Shown here: in pieces, positions 9,087-17,901 of the stretch
How positions within the stretch are numbered: the first letter of the stretch is position 1
How the letters are laid out: the number at the start of each line of letters is the position of its first letter
Source of the DNA: Caulobacter sp. S45
GTDB lineage: Bacteria > Pseudomonadota > Alphaproteobacteria > Caulobacterales > Caulobacteraceae
Reading direction: 5' to 3'
NCBI RefSeq assembly: GCF_009765965.1
Contig: NZ_LMUL01000014.1
Span: forward strand, 1,730,969 to 1,794,968
DNA length: 64,000 nucleotides
The notes under the pieces: model-generated
The model's input: only the letters and a program-made list of their open reading frames with translations
The model's database searches: none
What the model was told of the DNA's origin: nothing
Position numbers and translations under genes: made by a program

Positions 9087-10199
9087 ATGCGAATCCTCCT
9101 GGCCACCGATGCATGGGAGCCGCAGGTCAACGGGGTCGTGCGCACGTTAAGCCGCACCGTCGCCGAGTGCCGCGAGATGGGCCACATCGTCGAGGTGGTC
9201 TCGCCCGACCAGTTCAAGACCCTGCCGCTGCCGACCTATCCCGAGATCCGGCTGGCCATGGGCGCCTACGAGCCCATGCAGGAGCGCTTCAAGGCGTTCG
9301 AGCCCGAGGCCATCCACATCGCCACCGAAGGCCCGGTCGGCCTGGCCGCGCGGCGGCTGTGCATCGAGTGGAAGCTGCCCTTCACCACCAGCTACCACAC
9401 CCGTTTCCCCGAATACGTGGCGGCGCGGTTCCCCGCGCCCGTCTCGGCCGGCTACGCCTACATGCGCTGGTTCCACAAGCCGTCCGGCCGGGTGATGGTG
9501 GCCACGCCCACCATGCGCGAGGAACTGACCAAGCGCGGCTTCCGCAACCTCTCGCCCTGGTCGCGCGGCGTGGACACCGAGATGTTCCACCCCGACCGGG
9601 CGGCCCAGTTCCCCGACCTGCTGGCGGGCGTGGCGCGTCCGATCTTCCTCAACGTCGGGCGGGTGGCGCCGGAAAAGAACATCGAGGCCTTCCTGGCGCT
9701 CGACCTGCCGGGCACCAAGGTGATCGTCGGCGACGGCCCCGCGCGCGAGGCGCTGAAGGAGCGCTATCCCGCCGCCATGTTCGTCGGCGCCCACCAGGGC
9801 GAGATGCTGGCGGCCTATTTCGCCACGGCGGATGTTCTGGTCTTCCCCTCGCTGACCGACACCTTCGGCCTGGTGATCCTGGAGGCCATGGCCGCAGGCA
9901 CGCCCGTGGCCGCCTATCCCGCGCCCGGCCCCATCGACATCATCCCCGGCTCCGGCGCGGGCGTGGTCGACGAGGACCTGCGCACGGCCTGCCTCGGCGC
10001 GCTGGAGATCGACCGGGCGGCGGCGCGGCGCTATGCGGAGGGCTTTTCCTGGCGCGCCTCGGCCGAAGAGTTCGTGCTGAACCTGCAGCCCTATCCCGAG
10101 GCGGAGAAAACCCGCTTCTGGCGTCGCCTGCGCCGCCTGACCCGCCTGCGCCGCCGTTCCGCCGTGCAGAAGCCGCCGCAGATCGAGACGCGGGCCTAG
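9087..10199 (+). CDS. GT4-family glycosyltransferase
   Basis: 370 residues, GT-B fold. The family moves a sugar from a nucleotide donor to lipids or glycans; close-looking relatives are GDP-mannose-dependent alpha-mannosyltransferases and glycolipid glucosyltransferases. Seen: the N-terminal PQVNGVVRTL motif near residue 12, TSYHTRFPEYVAARF near residue 113, the donor-domain start IFLNVGRVAPEKN, and the EX7E-type motif in PSLTDTFGLVILEAMAAGTPVAA. The C-terminus is basic (LRRLTRLRRRS), suggesting membrane association. The ATG at 9087 has a GGGGAGA ribosome-binding site at a good distance. Product unknown. Confidence 0.85.
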   Translation: MRILLATDAWEPQVNGVVRTLSRTVAECREMGHIVEVVSPDQFKTLPLPTYPEIRLAMGAYEPMQERFKAFEPEAIHIATEGPVGLAARRLCIEWKLPFTTSYHTRFPEYVAARFPAPVSAGYAYMRWFHKPSGRVMVATPTMREELTKRGFRNLSPWSRGVDTEMFHPDRAAQFPDLLAGVARPIFLNVGRVAPEKNIEAFLALDLPGTKVIVGDGPAREALKERYPAAMFVGAHQGEMLAAYFATADVLVFPSLTDTFGLVILEAMAAGTPVAAYPAPGPIDIIPGSGAGVVDEDLRTACLGALEIDRAAARRYAEGFSWRASAEEFVLNLQPYPEAEKTRFWRRLRRLTRLRRRSAVQKPPQIETRA

Positions 10200-10203
10200 G
10201 AAC

Positions 10204-10314
10204 TGCGTCCTTCGAGACGCCCCTTCGGGGCTCCTCAGGATGACGTAGGTGAGGGGACTGCAAAAACCTTCGTCATGCTGAGGAGCGGCGTGAGCCGCGT
10301 CTCGAAGCACGCAG
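10204..10314. repeat. Paired-hairpin intergenic repeat, family 1, copy A
   Basis: Two inverted arms. The left arm (about 10204-10245) runs GCGTCCTTCGAGACGC, a CCCC-TTC-GGGG inner stem, then GCTCCTCAGGATGACG. The right arm (about 10268-10314) is the reverse-oriented variant with CGTCATGCTGAGGAGC and GCGTCTCGAAGCACGC. It fills the gap between the convergent GT4 gene and pyrF. Four more copies are at 23399, 29254, 35577 and 56686. Confidence 0.9.
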
Positions 10315-10337
10315 TACGCTGAAGCACCCAGCTCGCA

Positions 10338-11048
10338 TCAGCCCACCCCCGCCATCTCGGCCACGATCGCCAGCGCAGCCGCCCGCGGATCGGGCGCGGC
10401 GGTGATCGGCCGGCCGACCACCAGGTGGCTCGCCCCGTCGCGCAGCGCGTCGGACGGAGTAGCGGCGCGGGCCTGATCGTTCTTCGCCGCACCCACCGGG
10501 CGCACGCCAGGCGTCACCACCAGGAACTCCGGCCGGCCGGCCTCCATCGCCAGCCGCCGCGCCAGGGCGGCTTCCTGGGGGCTGGCGACCACGCCGTCGA
10601 CGCCGCAGTCCAGCGCCTGGCGGATACGCCGCTCCACCAGGTCGCGCACGCCCAGCGCATAGCCCATCTCCTGTAGGTCGGCCTCGTTCAGGCTGGTCAG
10701 CACGGTGACGCCCAGGATGCGCACGCCGCTCCCCTCGCCCCGACCCGCCACCGCCGCGCGCATCACCTGCGGCTCGGCGTGGACGGTGAGCAGGTCGCAG
10801 GCCCCGGTGGCGGCGATGGCCGAGGCGGCGCGGCGCACGGTCTCGCCGATGTCGTGCAGCTTCCAGTCCAGGAAGACGCTGCAGCCGCGCGCCTTCAGCG
10901 CGTTGGCCATCGCCATGCCGCCCCGGCTCAGCAGCTCCAGCCCGATCTTGTAGGACGAGACCGCATCGCCGAGCCGCGCCACCAGCGCCTCCGCTTCGGC
11001 CACCTCGGGCAGGTCGAGCGCGCAGATCAGGCGGGCGTCGGCGGTCAT
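10338..11048 (-). CDS. pyrF: Orotidine 5'-phosphate decarboxylase
   Basis: 236 residues, a full-length TIM barrel. It converts orotidine monophosphate to UMP, the last step of de novo pyrimidine synthesis. Seen: ICALDLPEVAEAEAL with the first substrate Asp, SSYKIGLELLSRGG, the catalytic DXKXXD-type motif in VFLDWKLHDIGETV, VTVHAEP-like strand (LLTVHAEP), and the phosphate-binding end VTPGVRPVG and ASHLVVGRPI. The ATG at 11048 gives the standard N-terminus. It is monocistronic and converges on the GT4 gene across repeat copy A. Confidence 0.95.
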   Translation of the reverse strand: MTADARLICALDLPEVAEAEALVARLGDAVSSYKIGLELLSRGGMAMANALKARGCSVFLDWKLHDIGETVRRAASAIAATGACDLLTVHAEPQVMRAAVAGRGEGSGVRILGVTVLTSLNEADLQEMGYALGVRDLVERRIRQALDCGVDGVVASPQEAALARRLAMEAGRPEFLVVTPGVRPVGAAKNDQARAATPSDALRDGASHLVVGRPITAAPDPRAAALAIVAEMAGVG

Positions 11049-11144
11049 GGGGGCGTCCTCGGCATGGCGGAAAGGGGATGGGCGAAGCTATGCTGCATGT
11101 AGGACAAGTCCGGAAGACCCCCGATTGTCCTGGGACCTAGCGCC

Positions 11145-11873
11145 ATGACCCCCGTCGCCTTCGCGGTGAATGTGTTCGTCGCCCTGTTCGCCCTGCTCGA
11201 CCCGGTCGGCATGGCCCCGCTGTTCGCCGCCGCGACGCTGGGCGCGCCGGCCTCGGCCCAGCGGCGCATCGCGCTCTACGTCTCGCTGTTCGCCATGGTG
11301 TTCATGGCCTTCTTCTTCCTGACCGGCACAGCCATGCTGAAGTTCTTCGGCATCTCCATGCCGGCGTTCCGCATCGCCGGCGGGCTGATGCTGCTGCTGA
11401 TGGGCCTGAACATGGCGCGGGACGACTTCAGCACCATGTTCGCCGACGCCGCAGTGGAGGGCGAAGAGGCGCTGTCCTCCAGCGCCTACGCCAAGAAGCG
11501 GTTCGAGAGCCTGGTGGTGCCGTTCGGCATGCCGCTACTGGTTGGACCCGGCGCCATCTCGGCGGCGGTGATCTACGCCGACGAGGCGCGGCCGCTGGGC
11601 TGGGCCGGCTATGCGGCGGGGCTGGCCGGCATCTGCGGAGTGTGCGTCTGCGTGCTGGTCGCCTTCCTGGCCAGCCGCCTGATCTCGCGCGCGCTCGGCA
11701 AGATCGGCATGACCATCGTGGTGCGGGTGCTGGGCCTGGTGCTCACCGCGATGGCCGTGCAGTTCATCATCGTCGGCGTTTCGGGCGCGACCTTGGGCGT
11801 GGTCAGAGGCTCGGCGGCGCACCCCTATCCGGTCAAGGCCACGCCAGCCAAAGTCGCTCCGGCCAAGCGGTGA
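11145..11873 (+). CDS. MarC-family integral membrane protein
   Basis: 242 residues with about six membrane helices. Seen: the family N-terminus VFVALFALLDPVGMAPLF, the second helix pair FFFLTGTAMLKFFGISMPAFRIAGGLMLLLMGLNM, a cytoplasmic charged loop, then PFGMPLLVGPGAISAAVIY, the most conserved MarC segment. MarC/YhcE proteins are of unsettled function; the old link to multiple antibiotic resistance was not upheld. The gene converges on ilvE with only 8 bases between stops. Confidence 0.88.
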   Translation: MTPVAFAVNVFVALFALLDPVGMAPLFAAATLGAPASAQRRIALYVSLFAMVFMAFFFLTGTAMLKFFGISMPAFRIAGGLMLLLMGLNMARDDFSTMFADAAVEGEEALSSSAYAKKRFESLVVPFGMPLLVGPGAISAAVIYADEARPLGWAGYAAGLAGICGVCVCVLVAFLASRLISRALGKIGMTIVVRVLGLVLTAMAVQFIIVGVSGATLGVVRGSAAHPYPVKATPAKVAPAKR

Positions 11874-11881
11874 CGGCGCGT

Positions 11882-12757
11882 CTACCCGCCCCGCACCAGC
11901 CGCGCATAGTCGTCCATCAGCCCGAGCGAGATGTCGGCGGGCGTGAAGCGATGCTCGGCGATCTCCGACACGGGCGTCACCTCGGCCGCCGAGCCGGTCA
12001 GGAAGCATTCGGAGAAGGTCGGCAGCTCGGACAGCGCGATGGTCCGCTCCACCACCTCGATCCCCTTGGCCCGCGCGATCCCCATCACCGTCTGGCGGGT
12101 CAGGCCGTTCAGGAAGCTGTCGGGGGTCGGCGTGTGCAGCACGCCGTCGCGCACGAAGAAGATGTTGGCGCCGGTCGCCTCGGCCACATCACCCTTGTGG
12201 TCCAGCATCAGGGCGTCGGCGTAGCCCGCCTTCTCGGCGGCGTGCTTGGACAGGGTGCAGATCATGTAGAGCCCCGCCGCCTTCGCCTGCCAGGGCGCCG
12301 CGTCCGGAGCCGGACGGCGATAGCGGGCATGGGTCAGGCGGACGCCTCGACGCTTCACCTCCGGGTCGAAATAGCTCGGCCAATCCCACAGGGCGATGGC
12401 GACGTGGGTGCGGGTGGCCGGCGCGGAGACGCCCATCTGTTCCGGCCCGCGCCAAGCGACGGGACGCAGGTAGGCGTCGGTCAGGCCCATGCGCTCGGCG
12501 GTCTGCTTGCACGCCGCGTCCAGTTCGGCGACGCTGAACGGCATGGGCATGTCCAGCAACTCGGCCGAACGCACCAGACGCTCGCTGTGCGCCGTCAGCT
12601 TGAACACCTGCCCATTGTACAGGCGCGCGCCCTCGAACACGCAGGACGCATAGTGCAGCCCATGGCTCAGGACATGGATTTTGGCGTCGCGCCAAGGGAC
12701 GAATTCACCATCGAACCAGATAACACCGTCACGATCGTCGAATGGAATAAGGTTCAT
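11882..12757 (-). CDS. ilvE: Branched-chain amino acid aminotransferase
   Basis: 291 residues, PLP fold type IV. It transfers the amino group between glutamate and leucine, isoleucine or valine, the last step of their synthesis. Seen: VIWFDGEFVPWRDAKIHVLSHGLHYASCVFEGARLY at the N-terminus, the catalytic Lys in WQAKAAGLYMICTL, EATGANIFFVRDGVLHTP, LNGLTRQTV and LTGSAAEVTPV. A D-amino-acid transaminase or aminodeoxychorismate lyase is possible within the fold, but the GLHYASCVFEG and TGSAAEVTPV signatures favour IlvE. It is divergent from the response regulator at 12844. Confidence 0.92.
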   Translation of the reverse strand: MNLIPFDDRDGVIWFDGEFVPWRDAKIHVLSHGLHYASCVFEGARLYNGQVFKLTAHSERLVRSAELLDMPMPFSVAELDAACKQTAERMGLTDAYLRPVAWRGPEQMGVSAPATRTHVAIALWDWPSYFDPEVKRRGVRLTHARYRRPAPDAAPWQAKAAGLYMICTLSKHAAEKAGYADALMLDHKGDVAEATGANIFFVRDGVLHTPTPDSFLNGLTRQTVMGIARAKGIEVVERTIALSELPTFSECFLTGSAAEVTPVSEIAEHRFTPADISLGLMDDYARLVRGG

Positions 12758-12843
12758 AGGGTGTTTCCTGCCCGTATTTGGCCTATCCGGCGCAAAGGCT
12801 TAGACGCCTATCGCGCGCAGGCGTCAACGGTTCGGAGGCGAAC

Positions 12844-13539
12844 GTGAACCCCGAGATCAGGCGTCCAGGCGGGGCGGAGCCGCACCTGCTGGTGGTGGAC
12901 GACGACGACCGCCTGCGCGGACTGCTGCGCGAGTACCTGACCCGGGCGGGATTTCGCATCAGCGTGGCGGCGGATGCGGCCGGCGCGCGCAAGCTGCTGG
13001 ATTCGCTGTCGTTCGACCTGCTGGTGCTGGACGTGATGATGCCGGGCGAGGACGGCTTCTCGCTCACCCGCTGGATTCGCACCCGCAACGCCACCCCGAT
13101 CCTGATCCTCACCGCGCGCGGCCTGCCCGGCGACCGGATCGAGGGCTTGTCGCTGGGTGTGGACGACTATCTCGGCAAGCCGTTCGAGCCCCAGGAGCTG
13201 GTGCTGCGCATCGAGGCCATCCTGCGCCGGGCCGGCACGAGGGCGTCCAAGCAGCGGCTGTCGCTGGGCGCCTTCGCCTTCGACCTGGAGCGCGGCGAGC
13301 TGCTAGACGGCGACACGCCCGTGCGCCTGACCGAGGGTGAAATCCGCCTGTTGCGCCGGCTGGCCCAGAACCCCGACGCGCCGGTGGACCGCTACGAACT
13401 GGCCGACGACCCCGGCGACGGCGGCCGGGCGGTGGACGTGCAGGTCACGCGCCTGCGCCGCAAGATCGAGCCCGACCCCGCCAACCCGCGCTATCTCAAG
13501 ACCGTACGCGGCGTCGGCTACATGCTGGCGCCGGACTGA
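12844..13539 (+). CDS. OmpR-family response regulator
   Basis: 231 residues from a GTG start with the ribosome-binding site GGAGG nine bases upstream; the upstream ATG at 12778 adds 22 unconserved residues and lacks such a site. Seen: VVDDDDR acidic pocket, phospho-acceptor Asp63 in VLDVMMPGEDG, Lys in LGKPFEP, and a winged-helix output domain ending LKTVRGVGYMLAPD. The stop overlaps the kinase start by one base, so the pair is translationally coupled. It resembles OmpR/PetR-type alphaproteobacterial regulators; targets unknown. Confidence 0.9.
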   Translation: MNPEIRRPGGAEPHLLVVDDDDRLRGLLREYLTRAGFRISVAADAAGARKLLDSLSFDLLVLDVMMPGEDGFSLTRWIRTRNATPILILTARGLPGDRIEGLSLGVDDYLGKPFEPQELVLRIEAILRRAGTRASKQRLSLGAFAFDLERGELLDGDTPVRLTEGEIRLLRRLAQNPDAPVDRYELADDPGDGGRAVDVQVTRLRRKIEPDPANPRYLKTVRGVGYMLAPD

Positions 13540-14885
13540 TGAAATTCCACCGCATCCTGCGGGTGCTCTGGCCACGCCTGCTGAAGCGCTGGCTGCCGCG
13601 ATCGCTGTTCGGGCGCTCGCTGCTGATCATCGTGCTGCCCATCGCCCTGATGCAGGGGGCCACGGTCTGGGGCTTCTTCGAGGCCCACCTGCGCGCGGTG
13701 AACGAGCAGCTGTCCAGCGGGCTGGCGGGCGACGTCGCCATGGACGTGGGCGACTACCAGGCCGATCCGACGCCGGCCAACCTGGACCGGATCGCCATGC
13801 GCGCGGAGCGGCTGCAATCGCTCTCCATCGTGCTGCAGCCGGACGGCAAGCTGCCGGAGAAACCCCGGCCGAGCCTGTTCCCCAGCAACGACGACGCCCT
13901 GCGCCTGGCGGTCGACAACCAGATCCCGGAGAACTTCTGGGTCGATACCACCCGCTACCCCGCCTATGTCGACATCCGGGTGGCGGTGAAGACCGGCGTG
14001 TTGCGGATCATCGCGCCGCGCGACCGGGTGTTCGCCGCGCGCGGGCACGCCTTCATCTGGCTGCTGACCGGGGCGACCCTGCTGCTCACCGGGGTGGCGG
14101 TGCTGTTCATCCGCAACCAGGTGCGTTCGATCGAGCGGTTGGCGGCGGCGGCGGAGGCGTTCGGCAAGGGGATGGACGTGCCCTTCAAGCCGCACGGCGC
14201 GCGTGAGGTGCGCGCCGCCGCCAGCGCCTTCCTGGACATGCGCGAGCGCATCCAACGCCATATCGACCAGCGCACCACCCTGCTGGCGGCCGTCAGCCAC
14301 GACCTGCGCACGCCGCTCACGCGTCTGAAGCTCGAGGTCGCGCTGGCCCCGCCGGCGCCGCACATGGACGCCATCCGTCGCGACCTGGACGAGATGCAGC
14401 ACATGGTCGACGAATACCTCGCCTTCGCCCGCGGCGAGGGCGGCGAGCCGGCGGAGCGGGTGGATGTCGGCCGGCTGGTGGCCGAGGTCAGCGGCGCCGC
14501 CGCGCGCACCGGAGCCCAGGTGCAGATTTCGGCCCCGCTGGACCTGTTCGCCACCCTGCGACCGCTGGCGATGAAGCGGGCGCTCGGCAACCTGGTGATG
14601 AACGCGGTCGCTCACGCCGGGCGGGTAGAGGTGGCCGCCGCCCGACGGCCCGACGGCGGCCTGGAAATCTGGGTGGACGACGACGGGCCAGGCATCGCGC
14701 CGGAGAACTACGAGGAGGCGTTCCGGCCTTTCTCGCGGCTCGATCCCGCCCGCAATCCCAACGCCAAGGGGGTGGGCCTGGGACTGGCGATCGCGCGCGA
14801 CGTGGCGCGCGGCCATGGCGGGGACGTGGTGCTGGCTCCGGGTCCGTTGGGTGGTCTGCGCGCCGCAATTCGATTGCCAGGTTGA
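13539..14885 (+). CDS. EnvZ-like sensor histidine kinase
   Basis: 448 residues. In order: a basic N-terminus, membrane helix 1 (about 26-46), a ~120-residue periplasmic domain, helix 2 (about 172-191), HAMP, phospho-acceptor His254 in LAAVSHDLRTPLTRLKLE, and a compact HATPase with NLVMNAVAHAG, DDDGPGIAPENYEEAFRPF and GVGLGLAIARD. The SHDLRTPLTR box plus a short catalytic domain is characteristic of the EnvZ/PetP group. It is coupled to the upstream regulator. The signal is unknown. Confidence 0.9.
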   Translation: MKFHRILRVLWPRLLKRWLPRSLFGRSLLIIVLPIALMQGATVWGFFEAHLRAVNEQLSSGLAGDVAMDVGDYQADPTPANLDRIAMRAERLQSLSIVLQPDGKLPEKPRPSLFPSNDDALRLAVDNQIPENFWVDTTRYPAYVDIRVAVKTGVLRIIAPRDRVFAARGHAFIWLLTGATLLLTGVAVLFIRNQVRSIERLAAAAEAFGKGMDVPFKPHGAREVRAAASAFLDMRERIQRHIDQRTTLLAAVSHDLRTPLTRLKLEVALAPPAPHMDAIRRDLDEMQHMVDEYLAFARGEGGEPAERVDVGRLVAEVSGAAARTGAQVQISAPLDLFATLRPLAMKRALGNLVMNAVAHAGRVEVAAARRPDGGLEIWVDDDGPGIAPENYEEAFRPFSRLDPARNPNAKGVGLGLAIARDVARGHGGDVVLAPGPLGGLRAAIRLPG

Positions 14886-14985
14886 GGCGAACTGGCTCCA
14901 GAAGGGCTTGAAACACCATCCCGACCGTGCGAACCCAGGGGCGCGAGCAACATCCCACCCGGATCGGGCTCTTGCGGAGAACACC

Positions 14986-15507
14986 TTGCCCGAAACGCTA
15001 GACGCCGTCGACGCCAAGATCCTCGATCTGATCCAGCACGACGCCGCCCTTTCGGTGGCCGAGATCGCCGAGCGGGTGGGACTCTCGTCCTCGCCCTGCT
15101 GGCGGCGGATCAAGCGGCTGGAAGACGCCGGCGTGATCCGCGGACGCGTCACCCTGCTGGATCGCGAACAGCTCGGCCTGGGCTTCGAAGTCTATGCCGA
15201 GGTCAAGCTGAGCCTGCCCACCAAGGACAACCTGGACGCCTTCGACGCGGCCGTGGCCAACTGGCAGGAAGTCACCCACTGCGCCACCGTCACCGGCGGC
15301 ATGGACTATGTGCTGCGCATCGTCACCCGCGACATGCATGCGTTCGACGACTTCCTGCGCGAGAAGCTGCTGTCGCTGGGCCTAGTGTCCAACGTCGAGA
15401 GCCGCATCGTGGTGCGCAGCGTCAAGAACGTCACCACCGTGCCGCTCGGCCTAGTGGCCCCGCACCTGAACACCCCCACGCCCAATCTCGCCGCCGCCAA
15501 GGAGTAG
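14986..15507 (+). CDS. Lrp/AsnC-family transcriptional regulator
   Basis: 173 residues, the normal Lrp length, from a TTG start that has a GCGGAGA ribosome-binding site six bases upstream; earlier in-frame starts run into the kinase gene and add unconserved sequence. Seen: LDAVDAKILDLIQHDA, an AsnC-type helix-turn-helix (VAEIAERVGLSSSPCWRRIKRLEDAGVI), then the RAM effector domain with CATVTGGMDYVLRI. Such proteins control amino-acid metabolism genes as octamers; the effector is not deducible. The pirin gene begins three bases after the stop, so they are probably co-transcribed. Confidence 0.9.
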   Translation: MPETLDAVDAKILDLIQHDAALSVAEIAERVGLSSSPCWRRIKRLEDAGVIRGRVTLLDREQLGLGFEVYAEVKLSLPTKDNLDAFDAAVANWQEVTHCATVTGGMDYVLRIVTRDMHAFDDFLREKLLSLGLVSNVESRIVVRSVKNVTTVPLGLVAPHLNTPTPNLAAAKE

Positions 15508-15510
15508 GCC

Positions 15511-16401
15511 ATGATCGACCTCGTGATCGACGCCCGCCGCAAGGACCTGGGCGGCTTCGAGGTCGGGCGCATCCTGCCCTTCGCCAAGCGGCGGATGGTC
15601 GGCCCTTTCATCTTCCTCGACCACATGGGCCCGGCGGCGTTCGCGCCCGGCGAGGGGATCAACGTACGGCCCCATCCCCATATCGGCCTGTCCACCGTCA
15701 CCTATCTGTTCGAGGGCGAGATCCTGCACCGCGACAGCCTGGGCTCGACCCAGGCGATCCGGCCTGGCGAGGTGAATTGGATGACCGCCGGCCAGGGCAT
15801 CGTCCATTCCGAGCGCACCGACCCCACCCTGCTGTCCCAGAGCCGTCGCGCCCACGGCCTCCAGGCCTGGGTCGCCCTGCCCGAGGCGGACGAGGAAATC
15901 GAGCCCGCCTTCGCCCACCATCCCGAAGCCGACCTGCCGAGCTACGAGACCGGCGGCCTGTGGGCGCGGCTGATCGCGGGCAGCGCCTATGGGGTGGCGG
16001 CCAAGGTCAAGACCCACTCCCCGCTCTACTACATCCATTGGGAGCTGAAGGCCGGGACCCGCTGCGCGCCGCCGGAAGGCTATCCGGAGAACGCGCTCTA
16101 TGTCGTGCGCGGCGAGATCGAGGTGGAGGGTCGCACCTTCCACGCCGGCCAAATGCTGGTGCTGAGCGGGAACCAGCGGCCGACGGTCACGGCTATCACC
16201 GATGCGACCGTGGCGGCGCTGGGCGGTGAGCCGGTCGGCCCGCGTCACATCTGGTGGAACCTGGTGTCGTCGTCGTCGGAGCGGATCGAGCAGGCCAAGG
16301 CGGACTGGGCCGCCGGGCGGATGACCCTGCCGCCGGGAGACGACCAGGAATTCATCCCGCTGCCGGAAGATCTGCCGCCGCCGGCCGCGCAGCCGCTTTA
16401 G
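15511..16401 (+). CDS. Pirin family protein
   Basis: 296 residues, a bicupin. Seen: the N-terminal IDARRKDLGGFEVGRILPF, PFIFLDHMGPAAFAPG and the metal-binding histidine cluster RPHPHIGLSTVTYLFEGE with a later HSER in QGIVHSERTD. Pirins bind Fe in the N-terminal cupin; bacterial members act as quercetin 2,3-dioxygenases or regulators, so the exact activity is open. It follows the Lrp regulator by three bases, with a GGAG ribosome-binding site overlapping the lrp stop codon. Confidence 0.9.
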   Translation: MIDLVIDARRKDLGGFEVGRILPFAKRRMVGPFIFLDHMGPAAFAPGEGINVRPHPHIGLSTVTYLFEGEILHRDSLGSTQAIRPGEVNWMTAGQGIVHSERTDPTLLSQSRRAHGLQAWVALPEADEEIEPAFAHHPEADLPSYETGGLWARLIAGSAYGVAAKVKTHSPLYYIHWELKAGTRCAPPEGYPENALYVVRGEIEVEGRTFHAGQMLVLSGNQRPTVTAITDATVAALGGEPVGPRHIWWNLVSSSSERIEQAKADWAAGRMTLPPGDDQEFIPLPEDLPPPAAQPL

Positions 16402-16438
16402 GCCAGTGCCTGGCGCGTTAGTCGCCAAGTCGGAGCGC

Positions 16439-16466
16439 AAAAAAAAGGCCGCGCAAAAGCGCGGCC
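16439..16466 (-). terminator. Rho-independent terminator downstream of mnmA / candidate sRNA
   Basis: On the minus strand, a perfect 8-bp G+C stem with a four-base TTTT loop (16466-16447) is followed at once by eight Ts. This is the best intrinsic terminator in the window. It lies 137 bases after the mnmA stop, and can also end the candidate small RNA. Confidence 0.85.
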
Positions 16467-16499
16467 AAAGTTCATAGGGAGGAAACGCCCGAAGGCGCG
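16439..16499 (-). ncRNA. Candidate trans-acting small RNA with anti-Shine-Dalgarno segment
   Basis: Read on the minus strand: a 4-bp CGCC/GGCG stem closed by a UUCG tetraloop (16497-16486), then an unpaired segment with CCUCCC (16482-16477), then an 8-bp GGCCGCGC/GCGCGGCC stem (16466-16447) followed by eight Ts (16446-16439). This is the layout of Hfq-type or C-rich bacterial regulatory RNAs. A possible promoter lies just upstream (TCGACC, 17 bases, TATACG). The alternative is that it is only the 3' untranslated end and terminator of mnmA, which stops at 16603 on the same strand. No match to a named RNA is claimed. Confidence 0.5.
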
Positions 16500-16504
16500 A
16501 GTTC

Positions 16505-16533
16505 CGTATACGTGAGGCGGCAAGAGCGGTCGA
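16505..16533 (-). promoter_or_regulatory. Putative sigma-70-type promoter for the candidate sRNA
   Basis: On the minus strand, TCGACC (16533-16528) and TATACG (16510-16505) are separated by 17 bases, each matching the -35 and -10 consensus at four of six positions. A start about seven bases downstream would fall at the first hairpin of the candidate RNA. In G+C-rich DNA such partial matches are suggestive only. Confidence 0.35.
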
Positions 16534-16602
16534 CACTAGAAACGCTGAAACCGGGACTTGAGATACTGAACGCCCGATTACGCTTACCGAAAAGGCAACC
16601 GC

Positions 16603-17814
16603 CTAGGATTCAGGCGCCAGGGCGGTGAGCGCCGGACGAGTGGAAGCGATGAACCCACCGCCCAACAGCCGATCAGGGGCGGCCGTCGCGTAGAGCACGC
16701 AAGCCTGACCGGGCGATACGCCCTCTTCATCGGCGTCGAACACCACCTCGGGCCCATCGCCGCCGAGCTTCAGGCGCGCAGGCGCCGGTGCGCGGGTCGA
16801 GCGCACCCGCGCCAGCACCGCCAGGGATTCGCCCGCCGCATCCTCCAGCGTCGGCTGATCGCCGAGCCAGTTGATCTCCTTCAGGCGCAGCGAACTGGTG
16901 AGCAGGGCCTCGCGCGGGCCGACGCGGACCTGCTTTCGGCCAGGGTCCAGCGCCACCACGAACAGCGGCTCGCCCACCGCCACGTTCAGCCCGCGCCGCT
17001 GACCCACGGTGAAGCGCGAAACCCCGCCGTGGCGGCCCAGCACCCGGCCGTCCATGTGCACGATCTCGCCCTCGCCGGCCGCGTCGGGACGCAGCTTGTC
17101 GATCAGGGTGGAGTACTTGCCCTCAGGAACGAAGCAGATGTCCTGGCTGTCGGGCTTGTCGGCCACCGCCAGTTCCAGCGCCTCCGCCGCCGCCCGCACC
17201 GCCGGCTTGGGCATCTCGCCCAATGGGAAGCGCAGGTAGTCGAGCTGGTCGGCTGTGGTGGCGAACAGGAAATAGCTCTGGTCGCGCCCGGGATCGGCGG
17301 CGCGATGCAGCTCCGCGCCCCTGGAGCCGAGCTTGCGTCGGACATAGTGCCCCGTCGCCATGGCCTCCGCGCCCAGGTCGCGGGCCACGTCCAGCAGGTC
17401 GCGGAACTTGACCGTCTGGTTGCAGCGGATGCAGGGGATCGGCGTCTCGCCCCGCAGGTAGGCGTCGGCGAAGTCGTCGATCACCGCCTGGCGGAAGCGG
17501 CTTTCGTAGTCGAGTACATAATGCGGGATGCCGATCCGCTCGGACGCCTGGCGCGCATCGCGGATGTCCTGGCCGGCGCAACAGGCCCCGGCCTTCTTCA
17601 CCGCCGCGCCATGATCGTAGAGCTGCAGGGTCACGCCCACCACGTCGTAGCCGGCGCGCTTGAGCAGAGCGGCGGCGACTGTGGAGTCCACTCCGCCCGA
17701 CATGGCGGCCACGATCCGGGTTCCCACCGGCAGGCGCACGGCTTCGCGCACCGCCTCATCAGCGATGTCGAGGGTGTCCAGGCGGTCGGTCAAGGCGAGC
17801 GACATGGCCGACAT
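16603..17814 (-). CDS. mnmA: tRNA-specific 2-thiouridylase MnmA
   Basis: 403 residues. It thiolates U34 of the Lys, Glu and Gln tRNAs using ATP and a relayed persulfide. Seen: the PP-loop [17 protein letters not shown] near residue 35, the catalytic pair Cys in [17 protein letters not shown] and the persulfide-accepting Cys in [10 protein letters not shown], plus ATGHYVRR and DQSYFLFAT. The N-terminus is about 20 residues longer than enteric MnmA; a start at a later codon cannot be excluded. It is transcribed divergently from the aldehyde dehydrogenase. Confidence 0.95.
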   Translation of the reverse strand: MSAMSLALTDRLDTLDIADEAVREAVRLPVGTRIVAAMSGGVDSTVAAALLKRAGYDVVGVTLQLYDHGAAVKKAGACCAGQDIRDARQASERIGIPHYVLDYESRFRQAVIDDFADAYLRGETPIPCIRCNQTVKFRDLLDVARDLGAEAMATGHYVRRKLGSRGAELHRAADPGRDQSYFLFATTADQLDYLRFPLGEMPKPAVRAAAEALELAVADKPDSQDICFVPEGKYSTLIDKLRPDAAGEGEIVHMDGRVLGRHGGVSRFTVGQRRGLNVAVGEPLFVVALDPGRKQVRVGPREALLTSSLRLKEINWLGDQPTLEDAAGESLAVLARVRSTRAPAPARLKLGGDGPEVVFDADEEGVSPGQACVLYATAAPDRLLGGGFIASTRPALTALAPES

Positions 17815-17901
17815 CTAGGGCGTGCGGACCGATATGGCGAGGACGTGCGGCGAACGATCCCGCCTCGCCGGGGGTTTAGACATCGAACAGGAGACGTTTC
17901 C

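Noticed and set aside
9940-10263. Minus-strand open frame beginning HPEEPRRGVSKDA, partly over repeat copy A
   Set aside because: The N-terminal run is the translation of the family-1 repeat arm; the rest is antisense to the GT4 gene. Same applies to frames starting VILRSPEGASRRT near 23470 and 25-aa relatives near 35600.
16501-16505. GGAAC as a general-stress sigma-T promoter for the candidate sRNA
   Set aside because: The next CGTT is 13 bases away, whereas ECF sigma-T promoters need about 16-17, so the fit was not accepted.
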